A stretch of 59,716 nt of DNA from a bacterium (GTDB taxonomy: Bacteria > Pseudomonadota > Alphaproteobacteria > Sphingomonadales > Sphingomonadaceae). The DNA lies in the NCBI GenBank assembly GCA_030824575.1, contig JAVBXL010000051.1:1-59716 (forward strand), written 5' to 3'. Below, piece by piece: positions 1-6,413 of this stretch (its first letter is position 1; each line of letters starts with the position of its first letter). Under the pieces are notes generated by a model, which did no database searches, was not told where the DNA came from, and saw nothing but the letters and a program-made list of their open reading frames with translations. The position numbers and the translations under genes were made by a program.

Positions 1-1
1 C

Positions 2-601
2 GGTGGTGGCGGCTTCGGCGGCGGCGGCGGCGGTGGTCGCGGCATGCCTGCCCAGGTCGTTGGCGAAGGCACGGGCGTCGTCAAATTCTTCAACGGGCAG
101 AAGGGCTTCGGTTTCGTCGTCCGTGACGATGGCGGCGAAGACGTGTTCGTGCACATCAGCGCTGTCGAGCAGGCCGGCCTGACCGGCCTGGCCGAAGGTC
201 AGCCGCTCGGCTTCACCCTGGTCGATCGTGGCGGCAAGGTGTCGGCGACCGATCTGAAGATCGAAGGCGAACCGCTTCCCGTCACCGATCGCGGTCCGCC
301 GCGCGAAGCACGCGAACCGCGCGCCGGTGGTTTCGGCGCCCCTGCGGGCGGCGATCGTGGTGGCCCGCAGCGTCAGCTGACTGGCGAGCGCTCCAGCGGC
401 ACGGTGAAGTTCTTCAACGCGATGAAGGGTTTCGGCTTCATTCAGCGCGATGATGGCCAGCCTGACGCCTTCGTCCACATCAGCGCCGTCGAACGCGCTG
501 GCATGGCCGCCCTGAACGAGGGCGACCGCCTCGACTTCGAACTGGAAGTCGATCGTCGTGGCAAATATGCTGCGGTGAACCTCCAGTCGAAGGCCGAATA
601 A
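2..601 (+). CDS. Double cold-shock-domain protein (5' end outside window)
   Basis: The product carries two cold-shock domains. The first (about residues 11-60 from the ATG at 44) has the RNP1 core KGFGF and RNP2 VFVH; the second (about 118-168) has KGFGF and AFVH. Such OB folds bind single-stranded RNA or DNA and act as RNA chaperones in the cytoplasm. The frame is open upstream of the ATG at 44 and encodes a Gly/Arg-rich run (GGGGFGGGGGGGRG), so the real start probably lies before the window. The linker between domains is rich in Pro, Arg and Gly. A strong terminator follows directly. The family is certain; the exact N-terminus is not visible. Confidence 0.9.
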   Translation, partial: GGGGFGGGGGGGRGMPAQVVGEGTGVVKFFNGQKGFGFVVRDDGGEDVFVHISAVEQAGLTGLAEGQPLGFTLVDRGGKVSATDLKIEGEPLPVTDRGPPREAREPRAGGFGAPAGGDRGGPQRQLTGERSSGTVKFFNAMKGFGFIQRDDGQPDAFVHISAVERAGMAALNEGDRLDFELEVDRRGKYAAVNLQSKAE

Positions 602-645
602 GGCATCGACGGACGATCTCTGTTACAGGGGAGAGGATGAAAAGA

Positions 646-674
646 GGGTCGCCCGAAAGGGCGGCCCTTTTTTT
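646..674 (+). terminator. Rho-independent terminator of the cold-shock gene
   Basis: A 9-bp stem (GGGTCGCCC/GGGCGGCCC, one G-T pair) with a GAAA loop is followed by seven T residues, 45 bases after the stop codon. Confidence 0.9.
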
Positions 675-768
675 GCGTCCGGGCGCGGGATGATGGGATC
701 ATCGGCCGCGTTTGCTGCCGATCTGTCATGCTGCGAATGCGAGTATATTTATCGGAACAACTGAAAAC

Positions 769-844
769 CTGTAACAAAATATTGCTTTGCCGTCGATTTT
801 GTACGCTGCGCCCCATGCTGCGGCACAGCAATATTATCTTACAG
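769..844. repeat. Long imperfect palindrome, about 20 paired bases
   Basis: The arms CTGTAA-N3-AATATTGCT (769-786) and AGCAATATT-N3-TTACAG (827-844) are complementary. TGCCG (788-792) and CGGCA (821-825) extend the stem. The loop is about 28 bases. It lies between the cold-shock terminator and the gene at 911, in the otherwise gene-free 602-910 interval. It could be a structured 5' leader, a small RNA or a degenerate mobile palindrome. The role is unknown. Confidence 0.5.
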
Positions 845-910
845 CCGCGCCATGCATCCATCTTGCAGGCTTCCTAGTTTGGGGGGCGTAACATCAGATG
901 GAGGTCTTCA

Positions 911-1222
911 ATGAACCAAACCGATCCCAAGAATCGCCGTATGATGATCGAGAAAGCGGCGGCTTCCTTCATGCTGCTGTGTTTCGGCCTTGGCAGCCTG
1001 GCCTATTTGATCGCGATCGATCGGGCCGACTGGTTCGCGGTGCGGCCTGCGTCCGGCGCGGCGCTGGCGATGGCCAATGCATCGGACAAATATGTCGACA
1101 GGCGGGATGCAGGGAAGGCCAAGGACGGCGATCGCTCATTCGGCCTGACGCGAGGCGAGGTGCCTGGCGACAGGATCGCTGGTGACAAGGTCGCCGGCAA
1201 TAGGACGCCAGGCGTCGATTGA
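911..1222 (+). CDS. Small single-pass membrane protein, function unknown
   Basis: I do not recognise this 103-residue protein. It begins with a charged stretch (NQTDPKNRR), then has one hydrophobic segment at about residues 18-36 (SFMLLCFGLGSLAYLIAI), then a polar tail with repeated GD/AGD steps. The likely topology is an inner-membrane anchor with a soluble tail. A GGAGG-like ribosome site at about 899-903 supports the ATG at 911 over an overlapping frame that begins at 898. It is followed after 54 bases by the bestrophin gene in the same direction, so the two may be co-transcribed. No function is inferred. Confidence 0.65.
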   Translation: MNQTDPKNRRMMIEKAAASFMLLCFGLGSLAYLIAIDRADWFAVRPASGAALAMANASDKYVDRRDAGKAKDGDRSFGLTRGEVPGDRIAGDKVAGNRTPGVD

Positions 1223-1276
1223 TCCCATGCAACGGCTTTTGCATCCGGCCCACCCGTCATCGGGGATTGCGCCGTC

Positions 1277-2155
1277 ATGATCGTCACCGCAACACCAGGC
1301 ATCAAGCAGATCGTTCGGGAGGTATGGAAGCCGCTGGCGCTGCTGTTCGTGTGGGACGTGGTCGTCACCGCAACCTATTTCATCATCCCCTTCACCGCCC
1401 CATCTTTGCCGCTCACCCTGTTCGGCTCGGCTTTGGTGCTATTCCTGGGGTTCCGCAGCAATTCAGCCTATCAGCGCTGGTGGGAGGGGCGCGGCCTGTG
1501 GGGATTGATGATCAACGCCAGCCGCAACCTGGCGCGGCAGGCGCGTAACCTCCTGCCTGAGGAAGCGCGGGAGGCCAAGCGCGCCATCGTCCTGCACCAG
1601 ATCGCCTATGTCCACGCCCTGCGCTGTCAGTTGCGGCGGCAAAAGCCCGACGCCGACGTCACCCGCTTCCTGTCGAAGGGCGATCCGGCGCTGGCCCGGA
1701 CCAATATCGCCAACGGCCTGCTCGACGGCACCGGGCGGCGCATCGACGATACGCGGCGGCAGGGCTGGATCGACACCATCCAGCAGGCGGCGATGGAGGC
1801 GGTGCTGGTCGATATCGCCAATGCGCAGGGCGGTATGGAGCGGCTGAAGAACACGCCCTTGCCGGTGCAATATCGGTTCTTCCCGACATTGTTCACCCAT
1901 TTGATGTGCCTGTTGCTGCCCATCGGATTGGTCGAAACGATGGGGCTGGCGACGCCGCTGGGATCGACGGTCGCGGGTCTCATGTTCCTAGCGGTGCTGG
2001 CGATCGGCGACGATCTGGTCGATCCGTTCGACAACAGCCCGCACGACCTGCCGCTCAGCGCCATGTGTCGCACGATCGAGATCGACCTGCTGCAGGCGAT
2101 CGGCGATCCCGCGCCGCCGCCGCTGGCCCCCGACAAGGCCGGCATATTATGGTGA
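1277..2155 (+). CDS. Bestrophin-family (UPF0187) ion channel
   Basis: The 292-residue product matches the bacterial bestrophin-like family: an N-terminal hydrophobic helix pair (about residues 17-60, LALLFVWDVVVTATYF and LFGSALVLFLGFRSN), the hallmark stretch SNSAYQRWWEGR at about 60-71, and later membrane segments around FPTLFTHLMCLLLPIGLVETMG. The NSAYxRWWE motif is diagnostic. Family members are pentameric channels in the inner membrane, with anion or cation selectivity depending on the member; selectivity here is unknown. Length is normal for the family. The gene converges with the regulator that ends at 2174, only 18 bases away. Confidence 0.88.
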   Translation: MIVTATPGIKQIVREVWKPLALLFVWDVVVTATYFIIPFTAPSLPLTLFGSALVLFLGFRSNSAYQRWWEGRGLWGLMINASRNLARQARNLLPEEAREAKRAIVLHQIAYVHALRCQLRRQKPDADVTRFLSKGDPALARTNIANGLLDGTGRRIDDTRRQGWIDTIQQAAMEAVLVDIANAQGGMERLKNTPLPVQYRFFPTLFTHLMCLLLPIGLVETMGLATPLGSTVAGLMFLAVLAIGDDLVDPFDNSPHDLPLSAMCRTIEIDLLQAIGDPAPPPLAPDKAGILW

Positions 2156-2173
2156 TGCGCGGTTGGAGGGGCG

Positions 2174-3583
2174 TTAAACCCGTCTGAACGGGAAGGGCGC
2201 GACCGTGCGTTCATAGCTGTGCAGGTCGAGCGCCCGCGTGACCGGCGGCAGCGCGCGGTCGGGGCAGGCGCGGCGCTCGCACAAATGGCATGTCGGCCCG
2301 ATCCCGGTTGCTGCGTCTCGCTCGACGTCGATCCCGTCGGCATGGACGATCCTGCCCGCATGTTTCGCCTCGCACCCCAGGGCGATCACCGATCGGCCGC
2401 GCGCCGCGCCCGGCGGCAGGCCGATCGCCAGCGTCAGGAAGCGCTTGCCGTCCAGCGTCTCGATCAGTTGCGGCGCGACCCGGTCCGCCTCCTGCGCGCC
2501 ATGCGCGTCCCAGCGCGGGCAGGTGCCGCCATAGCGGGCGAAGGGCCAGGCCTCGCCATCGAACCGCTTGGAGATGATCCCGGCCCGATCGACCTTGGCC
2601 ATGAAGAAGGGGATGCCGCGCGCGCCGGTGCGGTTGAGGCTGGTCAGGCGATGCGCCAGTTGCTCGGTCGACACGCCGAACCGGTCGCGCATCAGGGGCA
2701 GGTCGTGCCGGCTCTGTTCGGCCGCCTGGCGGAAACGGTCATAGGGCATGATCAGCGCGGCAGCGGCATAGTTGGTTAATGCCATGCTGGCGAGCCGGCG
2801 GCTATCCTCGTCCGGTGGCGCGGCGCGGGCGATCTGCGCGGCGATCGCGTCGGCCAATTCCTGCGCGCACAGATGATAGGCGATCGCGAACAGGCGGCCT
2901 GACATGGGCAGTCGTTCACTCAGCATCACCCGCCGCCGGTGCATGTCATAATGGCGCAATGTCCCGTCCAGCACGTCGCCGCGCACCACCAGGCACGCCA
3001 TGCCGTGCCGGTCCTTCAGCCGCGCGCGCAATTCCGCCTGCAACAACATGGGGTCGTCGGGCAGGGTGGCGGCGATCGCCTCCGCCCCCGCGTCGATCTC
3101 CGCGAAATGATTGCCCGCCCGCGCGATCATCTCGCGCAGCCAGTCGACCGGCGCGACCAGCGGCACGGGCGCCCCATCGCCGCGCGCCAGAGCCTCGCCC
3201 GGCAGGCGGCGCAGGTCGCTCAGCGCGCGATAGAAGCGGGCGATGGCCTCGCTGACGCCGGGATAATTTTCCGCGACCTCCAGCACTTCGTCGCGGGCGA
3301 TGCCGATGTCGCGGACCAGCGCGTCGGACAATATTTCGCTCAGTTCGCCGGGGCCGCCCTCCTGCGCCTGCGCGGTGAAATCGCGAATGTCGATGTCATA
3401 GGTGTTGGCCAACCGCAGCAGCATCTGCGCGGTCAACGGCCGCTGGTTGCGCTCCAGATGGTTGAGATAGCTGGGCGACACGCCCAGTTCCTCCGCCATC
3501 TGCGTCTGGTTCAGCCCCAGTTCGCGGCGCAACACGCGCAGCTTGGGGCCAAGATAGAGTTTGCGGTCGGTCAGCTCTGCCAT
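2174..3583 (-). CDS. XRE/ScfR-type transcriptional regulator with degenerate ImmA/IrrE domain
   Basis: The 469-residue protein has an N-terminal Cro/C1 helix-turn-helix (about 9-66, LRRELGLNQTQMAEELGVSP), a central DUF955 (ImmA/IrrE peptidase-like) domain and a C-terminal DUF2083-type domain with Cys pairs (CHLCERRACPD near the end). This is the architecture of short-chain acyl-CoA-responsive regulators (RamB/ScfR family) that control propionate or glyoxylate genes. The metalloprotease HExxH motif is not intact: the matching segment reads YHLCAQE, so a sensory rather than proteolytic role is likely. A near-perfect palindrome just upstream suggests autoregulation. The ligand is inferred from the family only. 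Confidence 0.85.
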   Translation of the reverse strand: MAELTDRKLYLGPKLRVLRRELGLNQTQMAEELGVSPSYLNHLERNQRPLTAQMLLRLANTYDIDIRDFTAQAQEGGPGELSEILSDALVRDIGIARDEVLEVAENYPGVSEAIARFYRALSDLRRLPGEALARGDGAPVPLVAPVDWLREMIARAGNHFAEIDAGAEAIAATLPDDPMLLQAELRARLKDRHGMACLVVRGDVLDGTLRHYDMHRRRVMLSERLPMSGRLFAIAYHLCAQELADAIAAQIARAAPPDEDSRRLASMALTNYAAAALIMPYDRFRQAAEQSRHDLPLMRDRFGVSTEQLAHRLTSLNRTGARGIPFFMAKVDRAGIISKRFDGEAWPFARYGGTCPRWDAHGAQEADRVAPQLIETLDGKRFLTLAIGLPPGAARGRSVIALGCEAKHAGRIVHADGIDVERDAATGIGPTCHLCERRACPDRALPPVTRALDLHSYERTVAPFPFRRV

Positions 3584-3586
3584 AAG

Positions 3587-3616
3587 GTCATAATGTCATA
3601 GAATGACAATATGACA
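3587..3616 (-). promoter_or_regulatory. Candidate autoregulatory operator of the XRE regulator
   Basis: The perfect inverted repeat TGTCATAGAATGACA (3594-3608) lies 11 bases upstream of the regulator's start codon. Extra half-sites flank it: GGTCAT at 3587 and ATGACA at 3611. Spacing and position suit binding by the HTH protein to its own promoter and perhaps to the divergent small gene at 3724. Confidence 0.6.
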
Positions 3617-3723
3617 AAATGCAATCATGACAGGCGGCCACTCATCGGCCTTACGATATGCGATTCAATTGTCTAACTCGGTGTCCATCAGCCCCGACGG
3701 GCACAGCCGCGAAGGACATCAAC

Positions 3724-3900
3724 ATGACCACCGACACGATCGAACAGACCCGCGAGCCGACCCGTTCGCGCGCCGTTTTCTCTCAGGAGGATTTCGGCCT
3801 GATCCGCACCGCCATCGCCCATTATCTGCGCGAGGTTCAGGACCAGCCGGAATCGGTCAAATATGCCAATCTCTACCACCGGCTGGGCCGGGTCGCGTAA
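3724..3900 (+). CDS. Small hypothetical protein (58 aa)
   Basis: This is a short acidic protein with the central segment FSQEDFGLIRTAIAHYLREVQDQPESVKYANLYHRLGRVA, which should form two amphipathic helices. The ATG at 3724 is preferred because an AAGGA-like site precedes it; the longer frame from 3658 has no visible site. It is divergent from the XRE regulator and followed by a strong terminator, so it is probably monocistronic. I do not recognise a named family. Confidence 0.6.
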   Translation: MTTDTIEQTREPTRSRAVFSQEDFGLIRTAIAHYLREVQDQPESVKYANLYHRLGRVA

Positions 3901-3922
3901 CCGGACGCACTGAATGAAAAAG

Positions 3923-3953
3923 AAGGGCGCGGGATTATTCCCGTGCCCTTTTC
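3923..3953 (+). terminator. Rho-independent terminator (possibly bidirectional)
   Basis: A 12-bp stem with a TTAT loop (left arm AAGGGCGCGGGA, one G-T pair) is followed by a T run. The A-rich left flank means it could also act on minus-strand transcription leaving the phosphate transporter gene. Confidence 0.8.
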
Positions 3954-4023
3954 ATTGCCCAACACCAACAGTGTTCCTGCCGCCAGATCTGGGCTCCCGC
4001 CTGCGCGGGAACACGCGTTATTT

Positions 4024-5022
4024 TCAGAAGAACTTCGTCAGCCAGTAGAACAGCGCGCCGATCGCCGCGCTGGCGGGCAGGGTGACGACCCAGGCGACGA
4101 TGATGCTCGACGCCACGTTCCACCGCACCGCCGACAGCCGCCGCGACGCACCCACGCCGACGATCGCGCCGGTGATGGTGTGCGTGGTCGATACCGGGAT
4201 ACCCAGATGCGTCGCCATGAACAGGGTGATTGCACCACCCGTTTCCGCGCAGAAACCCTGCGCCGGGGTCAGCCGGGTGATCTTCGACCCCATGGTATGG
4301 ACGATCTTCCACCCACCCAGCAAAGTGCCCAGGCCCATCGCCGCCTGACAGCTCAGCACCACCCATAAAGGCACATGGAAGCCGCCGGTCAGCATCCCCT
4401 GCGAATAGAGCAGCACCGCGATGATCCCCATCGTCTTTTGTGCGTCATTACCGCCATGGCCCAGCGAATAGAGCGAGGCGGAGACGAGTTGCAGCTTTCG
4501 GAACACGCTGTCCGCGCCCTGCGGCGTGAAGCGGCGGAAGACCCAACTGATGACCAGCACCAGCATCAGCGCCAGGAACAGGCCGACCGCGGGCGAAATG
4601 ACGATCGCGGCGCTGGTCTTGAACACGCCGCTCCAAACCACCGCGCCCAGCCCGGCCTTGGCGGTGCCCGCGCCCAGCAATCCGCCGATCAGCGCATGGC
4701 TGGACGAAGACGGAATGCCCAGCCCCCAGGTGATGAGGTTCCAGGCGATCGCCCCCATCAGCGCGCCGAAGATCACCTGTGGGTCGATGATGCCGGCGTC
4801 GACAATGCCCTTGCCCACCGTCTCGGCGACATGCAGGCCGAAGAAGAGGAAGGCGATGAAGTTGAAGAAGGCGGCCCAGGCGACCGCATATTGCGGCTTC
4901 AATACGCGGGTCGACACGATGGTCGCGATCGAATTGGCGGCGTCGTGCAGGCCGTTCAGGAAATCGAACAGCAAGGCGACACCGACCAGCGCGATCAGTA
5001 GGGGGAGGGCGATGGGGTCCAT
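4024..5022 (-). CDS. pit: Low-affinity inorganic phosphate transporter, PiT family
   Basis: The 332-residue protein has about ten hydrophobic segments and the two PiT signature repeats: FLNGLHDAANSIATIVSTR near the N-terminus (residues 21-39) and YSLGHGGNDAQKTMGI in the second half (about 190-205). PiT proteins import metal-phosphate using the proton gradient at the inner membrane. The upstream frame on the same strand encodes a DUF47/PhoU-like protein, the usual partner in pit operons. A palindromic REP-type element lies between the two, which may attenuate or stabilise the transcript. Confidence 0.92.
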   Translation of the reverse strand: MDPIALPLLIALVGVALLFDFLNGLHDAANSIATIVSTRVLKPQYAVAWAAFFNFIAFLFFGLHVAETVGKGIVDAGIIDPQVIFGALMGAIAWNLITWGLGIPSSSSHALIGGLLGAGTAKAGLGAVVWSGVFKTSAAIVISPAVGLFLALMLVLVISWVFRRFTPQGADSVFRKLQLVSASLYSLGHGGNDAQKTMGIIAVLLYSQGMLTGGFHVPLWVVLSCQAAMGLGTLLGGWKIVHTMGSKITRLTPAQGFCAETGGAITLFMATHLGIPVSTTHTITGAIVGVGASRRLSAVRWNVASSIIVAWVVTLPASAAIGALFYWLTKFF

Positions 5023-5048
5023 GAAACTGACTCTCGTTCCCTATTATT

Positions 5049-5149
5049 CCGTTCGCCCTGAGCGAAGTCGAAGGGCTTGGCTGAGCCGCAGGCGAAGTTG
5101 CTTCGCCTGCCGCTCAGCACTGGGCTTCGACTTCGCTCAGCCCGAACGG
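5049..5149. repeat. REP-type double palindrome, copy 1
   Basis: The outer arms CCGTTCGCCCTGAGC... (from 5049) and ...GCTCAGCCCGAACGG (to 5149) are complementary apart from a short CCC/CCC mismatch. A nested inner inverted repeat (about 5081-5117, GCAGGCGAAG/CTTCGCCTGC) sits inside. Each outer arm can also form its own GCCC/GGGC hairpin. A shorter relative is at 46578-46652. It occupies the gap between the DUF47 frame and pit. Confidence 0.8.
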
Positions 5150-5164
5150 ATGGAGAGGTTGAAA

Positions 5165-5809
5165 TCAGGCGTGGTCGATGACCAGGCCGGAAATCTCGTT
5201 GGCGACATCCTCGAACCGGTCGGTCACCTTTTCCAGATGGCTGTAAATCTCGCTGCCGACGATGAAGTCCATCGTGTTGCCGGCCTGCGCCTTCTGGAAC
5301 AGGGCCTTCAACCCTGCCTCGTGCAGGATATCGGCATGGCCCTCCAGCTTCACCAGCCGTTCGGTCAAATCGTGCAGCCGCGTGGCGTTCAGATTAAGCG
5401 AACGGAGCAGCGGCATCGCCTCCGCCGTGATGCGCGCGCATTCGACGATCAGCGCGCTCATATCCTGCATCTGCGGCGCGAAGTCCGTGACCTCGTAGAG
5501 TGCGATCGCCTTGGCCGTCTGGTTCATCTGGTCGATCGCGTCGTCCATCACGCCAATGAGGCCGGTGATGGCGCTACGGTCGAACGGGGTGACGAAGATG
5601 CGGCGCACGTCCTGCAAAACGTCGCGGATGATGTCGTCCGCTTCATGTTCGCGGTCCGAAATCTCCTTGATATGCGCCGCCATGTCGGGGCCGCCCTTCA
5701 GCAGCTTGGCCAGCGCATCCGCGCCGAACACCAGGGTCGCGGCATGATCTTCGAATTGTTCGAAGAACCGCCCCTGCTTGGGCATCAGCGCGTGAAACCA
5801 GCGGAGCAT
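5165..5809 (-). CDS. DUF47/PhoU-like protein from an internal start (alternative product)
   Basis: The ATG at 5809 matches the natural beginning of DUF47 proteins (MLRWFHALMPKQGRFFEQFEDHA). It is preceded by AAAGGA five bases upstream, an excellent Shine-Dalgarno site inside the larger frame. The 214-residue product has normal length for the family and is predicted to be all helical and cytosolic, working with the PiT transporter encoded downstream. Whether the cell makes this protein, the fusion or both cannot be told from sequence. Confidence 0.55.
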   Translation of the reverse strand: MLRWFHALMPKQGRFFEQFEDHAATLVFGADALAKLLKGGPDMAAHIKEISDREHEADDIIRDVLQDVRRIFVTPFDRSAITGLIGVMDDAIDQMNQTAKAIALYEVTDFAPQMQDMSALIVECARITAEAMPLLRSLNLNATRLHDLTERLVKLEGHADILHEAGLKALFQKAQAGNTMDFIVGSEIYSHLEKVTDRFEDVANEISGLVIDHA

Positions 5810-6280
5810 TCCAGTCCTTTCTTTCTGTCGGTCGCGGATCGCCAGAAGCAGTCGCAGGAACCAGCCCGGATCGGCGGGCGGTTCGCGGAACGCCGCGATG
5901 ATCGATTGCAGATCGGGTTCGTCGACCGCTTTTGCGGCTTCGGCGACGGGGAACCAGCGCAGCTCCCTTTGGCCCTGTTCGGGCCATTGCGTCAGGTGGC
6001 CGGTGACCGCAAGCGGAAAAACCTCCACCGTCGCCTCGCGCGATCCGCCCTTGCGCTTGCGCTTGTCATAGCTGTAGCGGCCCAGCGGCGCGGGACAGGC
6101 GATGCCATGGATGCCCGCTTCTTCATAGGCTTCCAGCTCGGCGGCGCGGTGCCCGGCCAGGCCCTTGATGCGATTGCCCTTGGGGATCACCCAGCGCCGC
6201 GTCTCGCGCGACGTAATCAGCAGGATCTGCATCGATCCGTCGGCGGCGGTGCTGTAGGGCAAAGCGGCAATCTGGCGCAT
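5165..6280 (-). CDS. Nudix hydrolase fused in frame to a DUF47 (PhoU-like) protein
   Basis: One uninterrupted frame encodes two proteins that normally stand alone. The N-terminal part (about 150 residues) is a Nudix hydrolase of the DIPP-like kind, with WVIPKGNRIKG followed by LEAYEEAGI; the glutamates of the Nudix box are present but the usual Arg is Leu. Such enzymes cleave nucleoside-diphosphate or diphosphoinositol-like bonds. The C-terminal part (about 215 residues from MLRWFHALMPKQ) is a DUF47/PhoU-like helical protein that accompanies PiT transporters. No stop codon separates them. A good ribosome site before the internal ATG suggests DUF47 is also made alone. The start at 6280 is chosen from Nudix homology; the frame is open to 6412. 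Confidence 0.75.
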   Translation of the reverse strand: MRQIAALPYSTAADGSMQILLITSRETRRWVIPKGNRIKGLAGHRAAELEAYEEAGIHGIACPAPLGRYSYDKRKRKGGSREATVEVFPLAVTGHLTQWPEQGQRELRWFPVAEAAKAVDEPDLQSIIAAFREPPADPGWFLRLLLAIRDRQKERTGMLRWFHALMPKQGRFFEQFEDHAATLVFGADALAKLLKGGPDMAAHIKEISDREHEADDIIRDVLQDVRRIFVTPFDRSAITGLIGVMDDAIDQMNQTAKAIALYEVTDFAPQMQDMSALIVECARITAEAMPLLRSLNLNATRLHDLTERLVKLEGHADILHEAGLKALFQKAQAGNTMDFIVGSEIYSHLEKVTDRFEDVANEISGLVIDHA

Positions 6281-6413
6281 CAGCCGACCCGCCCTGGGGC
6301 CGTGCCCTGTTCTATCCTCTTGCCCACCGCGCGTTCCATGCGCGCCTTGTAACGATATTGTCATATTTCGCAATCGGCCCCTGCGCGATATGCGCGGGGG
6401 TCGATTGCGCAAA

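Noticed and set aside
442..861. 139-codon minus-strand frame over the cold-shock gene 3' end and terminator
   Set aside because: It crosses the terminator and hairpin and has no protein-family features.
5090..5115. GCGAAGTTGCTTCGC inside REP copy 1 as a seventh dispersed-motif copy
   Set aside because: It lacks the conserved ACTTCC half and is explained by the nested REP palindrome.
4526..6352. 608-codon open frame on the plus strand across pit, the REP element and the Nudix-DUF47 frame
   Set aside because: It is antisense to clear genes, runs through the REP palindrome and has no recognisable domain; such frames are common in high-GC DNA.
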